A stretch of DNA of 31,449 nucleotides. It comes from Verrucomicrobiia bacterium. Its GTDB lineage: Bacteria; Verrucomicrobiota; Verrucomicrobiae; Limisphaerales; JAKPVM01. Below are positions 26,167-31,449 of the stretch, piece by piece (the stretch's first letter is position 1; every line of letters begins with the position of its first letter). The stretch lies in assembly GCA_026417275.1 (NCBI GenBank), contig JAOADO010000015.1:1-31449 (forward strand). Reading direction: 5' to 3'. The position numbers and the translations under genes are program-made. The notes beneath the pieces are model-generated. The model was not told the origin of the DNA, searched no databases, and saw only the letters and a program-made list of their open reading frames with translations.

Positions 26167-27054
26167 TCATGTTTTTTTGGGTGGCGGTTTCCATCTATTA
26201 TGCACCCAGAACCAGTTTGCGGGGTCGCGTCGAATCGCGTGTTCATAGAGTTTATTTATATCAGAACAGATTTCGGAGACATCGCGTTTTTTCCCATTTT
26301 CTTCGGTTGAGATAGGACCATTGATTTCGATTCTCCATTTTGCAAGGTCAATTCTGTAGCAGATTGCCACAAATAACGGGCACTTGTAGCGGAGCGCATA
26401 AACTGCTGGCGCCGCGCTTGTGGAGCAATCATGTCCGAAGAACGGCAGGCGCAGTCCTTTATCTCCAGCGTGCTGGTCTGCAAGAAGTCCGAGTACAACG
26501 CTACCTTGACGCAGGGTTTGTTGAAGTTTAGATGCGTCCGTTCGGCGTTCGAAATAGAGGCATCCAGAGCGTTCTCTTAGATTCTGAACGAAGTTATTTA
26601 GTTTTTTTTGATTAAGCGCCCGATAAGTTGTCGCGCATTTAATTCCGTTTGAAAATTCGCCAAACCTTGCGTAGAGTTCGAAATTGCCAAAATGTCCGAT
26701 TGCAACGACCACACTTGAATTTTCAGATTTGCGGAGCGCATTTTCGAGTTTTTCTACACCGACGAACTCCACATGCGGAACAAGTTCCGATTTTGTCATC
26801 ATCATGGTTTTTGTGGCAGACAGAAAATTTTCACCGATTCGTTTGAAATTTTCTTTTGCAAGTCTCTTGATTTCTTCTGCTGTTTTTTCCGGGAAACACA
26901 TGGTTAAATTTTTAATAGCCACTCGGCGATGTCGTTTGTCGAATGTATAGGCGATAGTCCCGAAAATTCTTCCCAACCTCGCTACAACCTTCAGAGGCAC
27001 TGCCATAATTATCAGAAACAAAATCCTTGCCAGAATGTATAGCAATAAATCCAT
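26167..27054 (-). CDS. lpxL: Lipid A biosynthesis acyltransferase (LpxL/HtrB family)
   Basis: This is a late lipid A acyltransferase, an inner-membrane enzyme that moves a fatty acyl chain from acyl-ACP onto the Kdo-lipid A precursor. An N-terminal membrane anchor spans about residues 3-20. The catalytic HX4(D/E) motif is GHFGNFELYA with His121 and Glu126. Downstream conserved elements are GSVVLGLLADQHAG (about 206-219), LPFFGHDCSTSAAPAVYAL (about 222-240) and a closing RRDPANWFWVHNRWK (residues about 277-291), all typical of the family. The length, 295 residues, is normal. Its ribosome site AAGGA overlaps the lpxK stop codon (TAAGGA), which indicates translational coupling across the 10-base gap. 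Confidence 0.92.
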   Translation of the reverse strand: MDLLLYILARILFLIIMAVPLKVVARLGRIFGTIAYTFDKRHRRVAIKNLTMCFPEKTAEEIKRLAKENFKRIGENFLSATKTMMMTKSELVPHVEFVGVEKLENALRKSENSSVVVAIGHFGNFELYARFGEFSNGIKCATTYRALNQKKLNNFVQNLRERSGCLYFERRTDASKLQQTLRQGSVVLGLLADQHAGDKGLRLPFFGHDCSTSAAPAVYALRYKCPLFVAICYRIDLAKWRIEINGPISTEENGKKRDVSEICSDINKLYEHAIRRDPANWFWVHNRWKPPPKKT

Positions 27055-27064
27055 TACAATGTCC

Positions 27065-28237
27065 TTATTTGATGCAGATTCTCCTGACGCATTCGTTAAA
27101 ATCTCGCGCTCCGCGAATGATTTTTATTTCCACTCGCATGTACAGAATTGGTATGTCGCGGCGGTCAATTTTGGGAAATCTGACAGCGTCTTTTTGGGTG
27201 GTGATTATATATTCTGCCTGTTTTTTCTTGCTCTGGTTAATGGTGTTAAGGATTTCCTGCTGGGTGAATCTGTGATGGTCTGCGAAGCGGCGGCGATAAA
27301 CCAGTTCGCCACCAAGGTTTTGCAGGCTTTTTTCAAAACTCTCTGGTTGGGCAATTCCGCTTAATGCCGCGATTTTTTTTCCTTTAATAATTCCGAGTTC
27401 ATATTTTTCGTTGGTGAAGACGTCTACGAAATACAGTGGTTCATGGACGCACTCAATAATTAGGGCTTTAGGATTTATCTGCATTATTCGGTTACGAAGT
27501 GCGTCTGTGTTGCCGTCGCATTTTGTGATGAAAATGACATCTGCGCGGGCAAGATGCGATGGGGGTTCGCGAAGTGTCCCACGCGGAAGCAAATGTCCAT
27601 TGCCGAATGGTTGCTGGCAGTCAACAAGTACTACATCCAGCCTTCTGCCGTGGAGTTTCCAGTATTGAAATCCGTCGTCGAGCAATAATGTGTCGCAACC
27701 GAACTTTTCTACGGCATATCGTCCTGCTTTTACCCTGTCTTTATCAACGAGGACTATGACGTCTTTTAGATTGCTTGCGAGCATGTATGGTTCATCACCA
27801 GCCTTTTCGGAATCAAGGAGCAAGTTTTTCCCATCCGAAACAATACGCGGAGGCGTATGGTCTTCTAAAAGAAGGATTTTATTCAAAATTCGTTTTATCA
27901 AAGGAGGAGGTTTAGAACGATAACCACGCGAGAGTATTGCCACAGTTCTGCCCTGCAACTGCAATTCGCGCGCAAGTTTTTCGACAACCGGTGTTTTTCC
28001 TGTTCCACCAACAGTCAGGTTTCCGACTGCAATTACCTGGACCCCGATTGTTGTATCCCTCAGAATGCGAACTCTGTAAAGATAGCGACGAATCTTTACC
28101 CCGAGTTCAAAAAGTTTGGACAGGCAGAATAAAAGCCATCTTAAAATAGTTGCGCGTTTGCCGGGCTTTTCTTCAAAAATGACTTCGACGGCAAAAGTTT
28201 CAAGTTTTTCGATTAATTCCCGAAAATACTCGCGCAT
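27065..28237 (-). CDS. lpxK: Tetraacyldisaccharide 4'-kinase LpxK
   Basis: This kinase phosphorylates the 4' position of the tetraacyl disaccharide to give lipid IVA at the inner membrane. An amphipathic or membrane helix lies at about residues 30-55. The Walker A motif [13 protein letters not shown] is at 71-83, then ILSRGYR (about 98-104), GDEPYMLA (about 140-147), [23 protein letters not shown] with the conserved DDGFQ, and [23 protein letters not shown]. All are LpxK hallmarks. At 390 residues it is slightly longer than the usual 320-350 because of an N-terminal extension of about 40 residues and a C-terminal tail. It leads the lpxK-lpxL-waaF operon; the upstream gap of 102 bases probably holds its promoter, though none is obvious. 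A kdtA/waaA gene, often adjacent, is absent here. Confidence 0.93.
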   Translation of the reverse strand: MREYFRELIEKLETFAVEVIFEEKPGKRATILRWLLFCLSKLFELGVKIRRYLYRVRILRDTTIGVQVIAVGNLTVGGTGKTPVVEKLARELQLQGRTVAILSRGYRSKPPPLIKRILNKILLLEDHTPPRIVSDGKNLLLDSEKAGDEPYMLASNLKDVIVLVDKDRVKAGRYAVEKFGCDTLLLDDGFQYWKLHGRRLDVVLVDCQQPFGNGHLLPRGTLREPPSHLARADVIFITKCDGNTDALRNRIMQINPKALIIECVHEPLYFVDVFTNEKYELGIIKGKKIAALSGIAQPESFEKSLQNLGGELVYRRRFADHHRFTQQEILNTINQSKKKQAEYIITTQKDAVRFPKIDRRDIPILYMRVEIKIIRGARDFNECVRRICIK

Positions 28238-28339
28238 TTACAAATGAAATAATATAAGAAAAGGAGACTTATTTTGCCATTCAAAAAGAAAATGGTCGGC
28301 TGTTTTCCAGCACAAAACGCAATTGGATTAGATGAAAGT

Positions 28340-29593
28340 TTATTTTAAATTTCCTTTCCAGAGTGCTCTGATGGTTTCCTCTTGATTAAACCCGTTTGGA
28401 CACGCTGGACTCTTTGTATTTGCGAAATACCACCAGAGTTTTTTTCCTGGATTTGCTGGGTCAGGAGGACCATCGTGCAATACTCTACTTCCAGGCATCT
28501 GGACGAATCCGTTTGTGTCGTTTTTCCTCACCCAGTCCCAGGCGTATCGAATCCAGTAATTTCGATAATCTTCTGGCTGATGAGCGAACCAGGACATTTC
28601 GTCGTAGCCCCAGACCCAGTAATCGGGTTTTGGGTCCTGGCTCCGCTTGCCGCCGAATTTCGATGCGCCCCAGTTGTCGAACTCAACAAGGTATGGCAAA
28701 TGCTCGCATTTCCATCCGCTCGGCGCAATGCCGCCTTTGCTCCGTCCGTAAATGCTGTCGAAAAATCCCATTTCAAGAATCGCTTTTTGTGGTTCATCGC
28801 CCACTTCTTTTGGACGCAGTGGGAAGGAATGAAAGTCGAGCAACAGTTTGCCATCAATTACGATTCCCCCGTGCGGTACGTGCGCATCGCAGATTACATA
28901 ATGACGGCGCGCCTTTTTCTTTGCGTAGTTGCGAACTCGCTGGATTAAGTCTGCCCAATTTTGGAAATTTTTATCTCTGCCGCCAACAACCTCGATTTGT
29001 CCAAAATGCAGGGCTTCCATGCCAATATCAATGTAGGTGGCGGACAGGAAGAAGAACCACATTCTTGTCTCGAGTTGCGCGATGTCGGGAGTCGATCCGC
29101 GTCCGGGCGGTGGATTCACATTTGGAAATAACATCGCTCTGAAGTTGAAATTTCTCTCCTGCGGTTCAAGTCCAAATTCTTCAAACACCCATTTGGGGAC
29201 GGGGACTTTACCAACCGCTTCGCTGACAAACTCAAAGACGCCACCTTGCAAAACGATATCCGGGTCTGCTTTATGGACCTTTTCAGCAATTTCTTTTCCC
29301 TTTTTCAAAAAATTTGCGTCAGCGAGCCTCTGTTCGCCTCCCCAGACGTAAATTGCCCTGCCTGCAAATTTTGCTCCAACATTTGTCAGAAACCTGATAT
29401 TATCGTCCACATTCCCAACGCCTGTGCACAGGTCCATCATTGTCATTGAACGAGAGAGGTAATTCTCCAGAACTTCTCTGGAAATTGAACCATCAAACTT
29501 ATAATTTCGTTCAGCGGCAGGAGCAGTTGTCCTGCCAAGGAATATAATCCCGAGTATTCCAATTAAACTTACCAGTTTTCTCAAGTTCCTCAT
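28340..29593 (-). CDS. Secreted protein of unknown function, possibly hydrolase-like
   Basis: This is a 417-residue protein that I do not recognise. A signal peptide is clear (MRNLRKLVSLIGILGIIFLG, cut near residue 27 after PAA). The mature part is rich in Trp, Gly and Asp, with segments such as MMDLCTGVGNVDDNIRFL, KADPDIVLQGGVFEFVSEAV, YIDIGMEALHFGQIEVVGG, HYVICDAHVPHGG, DYWVWGYDEMSWFAHQPED and a C-terminal KLWWYFANTKSPACPNGFNQEE. Alternating strand and helix stretches with acidic residues at strand ends (FEF, MEALHFGQIEVV, ICDAH, YDEM) would suit a TIM-barrel glycoside hydrolase, but no family signature is secure. It is divergent from the patatin gene across a 139-base AT-rich gap and points toward lpxK, separated by 102 bases. 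Confidence 0.6.
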   Translation of the reverse strand: MRNLRKLVSLIGILGIIFLGRTTAPAAERNYKFDGSISREVLENYLSRSMTMMDLCTGVGNVDDNIRFLTNVGAKFAGRAIYVWGGEQRLADANFLKKGKEIAEKVHKADPDIVLQGGVFEFVSEAVGKVPVPKWVFEEFGLEPQERNFNFRAMLFPNVNPPPGRGSTPDIAQLETRMWFFFLSATYIDIGMEALHFGQIEVVGGRDKNFQNWADLIQRVRNYAKKKARRHYVICDAHVPHGGIVIDGKLLLDFHSFPLRPKEVGDEPQKAILEMGFFDSIYGRSKGGIAPSGWKCEHLPYLVEFDNWGASKFGGKRSQDPKPDYWVWGYDEMSWFAHQPEDYRNYWIRYAWDWVRKNDTNGFVQMPGSRVLHDGPPDPANPGKKLWWYFANTKSPACPNGFNQEETIRALWKGNLK

Positions 29594-29732
29594 AGTTACA
29601 TTTAGACGTACACCACTAAATATTGTTTAAAATTATTTTTACTGCTCTAATTGAATATAATCTGTCTTTTTAAAAATTTTTATAAAATACGTTATTTCTT
29701 TTAATTTATATATCAGTAAAAATAATTACAGA
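29594..29732. other. AT-rich divergent intergenic region
   Basis: This 139-base gap lies between two divergently transcribed genes and should hold both promoters. It is very AT-rich, with runs such as TTTTTAAAAATTTTTATAAAA near 29671-29690. Several TATAAT-like hexamers are possible (for example TATAAT within AATATAATC near 29656), but the composition makes any single choice unreliable. Confidence 0.35.
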
Positions 29733-31109
29733 GTGGATAGGCTGTCAGTCAGAAAACTTGATGTTGTCTGGAATATACGCTTTTTAAGGCTTAGAAATAG
29801 CGTAAGTGATTTTTATTTTATTTTTGCAGTAATATTATGTTTGTCTGTGACGCTATTTTCTGGATGCGCGGCGCGGCGTCCGTTAATGGACACAAGCATA
29901 TCCAGGTCTTTTGAGGGTGCTATCAGCAATTCATCTCTGGCGGTGCATCCGCCAGGTCTGCCAAACGTGCGCGCATGGGGAAACATTAAGAACGATGTAT
30001 TTCAAAAAAGCATGATGGATTCCTTTGACCAAGAAAATCAGAGCGGCGAATTCTCAAAGGAAATCAATGTGCTTGCTCTCTCTGGCGGCGGAGATGATGG
30101 TGCTTACGGCGCGGGTTTTCTGTGCGGTTTACATGTTCAGAAAAAACTGCCTCGTTTCAAACTCGTCACTGGAATAAGCACAGGAGCGTTAATTGCACCA
30201 TACGCTTTCATTGGTGACCATGAGTGCATCCAGATTCTGAGCAATTCATACACAGCCGTTACGCCGCAGAGTATTTTCCGCTTTAAAAGCCTTTTTAAAA
30301 TGTTCAGGACCGATTCTGTTGCAGACACCCGCCCGCTTAAAAAATTGCTCGACAAATATGTGACAGAAAGAATGGTTCAAAAAATTGCAAAAGAACACTT
30401 AAAAGGGCGAAGGCTGTATATTCAAACAACGAGTCTTGACGCGCAAAGACCTGTTATCTGGGACATCGGGGCAATTGCGACAAACGCAGTCGGAAAATCT
30501 GAATTATCCCATACAAACATGGAATATACAGTGAATTTAATAAAAGAGATAATGCTTGCCTCGGCTTCAATTCCCGTATTCTTTCCGCCAGTCTACATCC
30601 CCATGCAATTTTACACCAACGGGAGTTCGTCTAAACCATACCAATTTATGTTTCCTGAAATGCACGTGGATGGCGGCGTGGCAAGCCAGGTTTTTGTAAC
30701 TGGCGGGGTTCTGGATTTAAAAGAGATTAAAGAAAGGATAGAGAAAGACGGCAGAACGCTGAATGTTTATGTGATAAGAAACGGGAAACTTGGACCAGAC
30801 CCGCGGATTGTCGAGCCGTCGTTGGTAAAAATCGCGACCCGCTCTTCTACTACAATAACAAAATACGATGCCGCGGCAGATATCTTTAGAATTTCGACCA
30901 TAGTAAAAACACTTGGCGGAAACTTTTATCTTCAGTTCATTCCGGAAAGTTTCTCCACAAAATCAAAACGCATGTTCGACAATAAATACATGCGCTCGCT
31001 GTTTGAATTTGGCTTTCAGCAGGCTCACCATGAAAAACCATGGATGAACAATCTACCAGAACAATTCCACTACGGCTTGTGGTCGGAGGATGCAAAGTTA
31101 GGGAAATAG
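29733..31109 (+). CDS. Patatin-like phospholipase, probable lipoprotein
   Basis: This is a 458-residue serine lipid hydrolase of the patatin family with a Ser-Asp dyad. The start is a GTG. A hydrophobic segment at about residues 29-44 ends in LFSGC with Cys45, which looks like a lipoprotein signal, although Phe at -3 is not the preferred residue. The oxyanion loop is SGGGDDGAYGAG (117-128), the nucleophile elbow GISTG has Ser149, and the second catalytic residue is Asp313 in HVDGG. Patatin folds cover about 112-330; the remaining 125 residues (RIVEPSLVKIATRSSTT, then FQQAHHEKPW) are an extension. The glycine-rich loop carries two Asp residues (GGGDDG) where an Arg-containing form is common. 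An envelope phospholipase role is likely; the substrate is unknown. Confidence 0.85.
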   Translation: MDRLSVRKLDVVWNIRFLRLRNSVSDFYFIFAVILCLSVTLFSGCAARRPLMDTSISRSFEGAISNSSLAVHPPGLPNVRAWGNIKNDVFQKSMMDSFDQENQSGEFSKEINVLALSGGGDDGAYGAGFLCGLHVQKKLPRFKLVTGISTGALIAPYAFIGDHECIQILSNSYTAVTPQSIFRFKSLFKMFRTDSVADTRPLKKLLDKYVTERMVQKIAKEHLKGRRLYIQTTSLDAQRPVIWDIGAIATNAVGKSELSHTNMEYTVNLIKEIMLASASIPVFFPPVYIPMQFYTNGSSSKPYQFMFPEMHVDGGVASQVFVTGGVLDLKEIKERIEKDGRTLNVYVIRNGKLGPDPRIVEPSLVKIATRSSTTITKYDAAADIFRISTIVKTLGGNFYLQFIPESFSTKSKRMFDNKYMRSLFEFGFQQAHHEKPWMNNLPEQFHYGLWSEDAKLGK

Positions 31110-31260
31110 CCAGGACAAAAGCATATCTTTAATTTCGTAATGCCGTTTTTTTTAAATATATCAATTAAACATAAGGAAAAGATACTTTACAACACAGTTG
31201 CTGGATATAACAATTACAGCCAGACACAAATTACAGCGACCGTGATGAAAAATAAAACCT

Positions 31261-31389
31261 ATGGATATTCGAATCCTTAAAAACTGGCTCTGGAACACGG
31301 CTTGCTTGTTCCGTGGACCAGTGGATGCGCCAGAGTTTAAGGTTTTAATCTTCCTGCTGGTTTTTGCCATTTCGGTTTACCTTAGATGA
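31261..31389 (+). pseudogene. hsdM: Truncated, frameshifted N-terminal remnant of a type I restriction methyltransferase (HsdM)
   Basis: A 42-codon frame reads MDIRILKNWLWNTACLFRGP, then VDAPEFKVLIFLLVF and a stop at 31387-31389. The pattern LKNWLW..AC..RGPVDAPEFK matches the well-known start of HsdM subunits (L-x-x-W-L-W-x-x-A-C-x-x-R-G-P-V-D-A-P-x-F-K-x-Y-I-L-P-L-I-F). After Phe35 the match leaves this frame. Reading on in the +1 shifted frame gives RFTLDEV, close to the expected '..RLSD..DDEV', so a small deletion or frameshift is likely. Nothing of the rest of the ~500-residue enzyme follows, because a different gene begins 7 bases later. It is therefore a relic, not a working methyltransferase. 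Confidence 0.65.
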
Positions 31390-31395
31390 AGTACT

Positions 31396-31449
31396 ATGCC
31401 TCGCATTTTTGACAATATTGAACAACAACTTTTATACGCACTCCGGAGT
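31396..31449 (+). CDS. Start of a probable PLD-domain SNF2/DEAD-type helicase (3' end outside window)
   Basis: Eighteen codons from the ATG at 31396 run open to the window edge: MPRIFDNIEQQLLYALRS. This closely resembles the first residues of a family of large defence-associated helicases with an N-terminal phospholipase D-like domain, which typically begin M-x-R-I-F-D-N-I-x-x-x-L-L-x-A-L and continue into 'RADFCVGYFNLRGW'. The identification depends on a short peptide recalled from family knowledge, so it is tentative. The hsdM remnant that ends 7 bases upstream fits a restriction/defence setting. Confidence 0.45.
   Translation, partial: MPRIFDNIEQQLLYALRS

Noticed and set aside
28382..29142. 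Plus-strand frames of 188 and 248 codons opposite the secreted protein at 28340-29593.
   Set aside because: The minus-strand frame has a signal peptide and balanced composition; the plus-strand frames are Arg/Cys/Ser-rich, have no ribosome site and overlap one another.
31161..31370. Minus-strand 69-codon frame near the right edge.
   Set aside because: It overlaps the plus-strand hsdM remnant, whose peptide has a recognisable motif, and has no family features of its own.
1..31449. CRISPR arrays, tRNA or rRNA genes and insertion sequences.
   Set aside because: Reading the intergenic gaps (none longer than about 290 bases) showed no regularly spaced repeats, no tRNA-like cloverleaf and no transposase; the absence is by eye only.

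Overview
The window looks like a chromosome segment of a Gram-negative (diderm) bacterium of the PVC superphylum, most likely Verrucomicrobiota (Pedosphaera/Limisphaera-like). This is an inference from gene content: a pilM/pilN/pilO/secretin cluster without its ATPase, NHL-propeller proteins with chitobiase-type and 'DPDGDxxPNWLE' C-terminal modules, a prepilin-like protein ending in an H-X9-DG motif, a PPC-domain exoprotein, and lipid A and LPS core genes. There is no rRNA, tRNA or other taxonomic marker in the window. Base composition is moderately AT-rich by eye and no strong compositional break was seen.

Layout. 1-1072: C-terminal part of a PPC-domain exported protein. 1191-5807: a compact operon pilM - pilN-like - pilO-like - pilP-like - secretin, i.e. 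the cytoplasmic ring, inner-membrane alignment complex and outer-membrane channel of a type IV pilus or type II secretion-like machine. 5837-12450: two very large paralogous exoproteins (NHL propeller, chitobiase-type module, two cohesin-like domains flanking a dockerin-like module, calcium-binding motif), placed directly behind the secretin and therefore possible cargo or partners. 12605-14629: a polytopic GT-C-like (TMTC-type) membrane protein with C-terminal TPRs. 14807-17573: two adjacent paralogous membrane-anchored coiled-coil proteins of an unrecognised family. 17694-18224: macrodomain ADP-ribose hydrolase. 18257-20173: secreted DUF5060-type glycoside hydrolase. 20401-21252: prepilin-like H-X9-DG protein, preceded by an unusual alternating inverted-repeat element.

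21335-23532 (minus): a Card1-like CARF-nuclease (a type III CRISPR ancillary effector family) with no cas gene or CRISPR array anywhere in the window, downstream of a polyprenyl diphosphate synthase. 23733-24950: membrane-anchored protein with a possible NlpC/P60-like Cys/His domain. 24998-28237 (minus): lpxK - lpxL/htrB - waaF-like operon for lipid A and LPS core. 28340-29593 (minus): secreted protein of unknown function. 29733-31109: patatin-like phospholipase, probably a lipoprotein. The right edge (31261-31449) holds a broken N-terminal remnant of a type I restriction methyltransferase (HsdM), followed by the first 18 codons of what looks like a PLD-domain helicase; this suggests that a defence locus begins at the boundary.

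The points most worth following up are the orphan Card1-like effector, the hsdM remnant and helicase start at the right edge, the secretin-linked cohesin/dockerin-like giants, and the unnamed coiled-coil gene pair.
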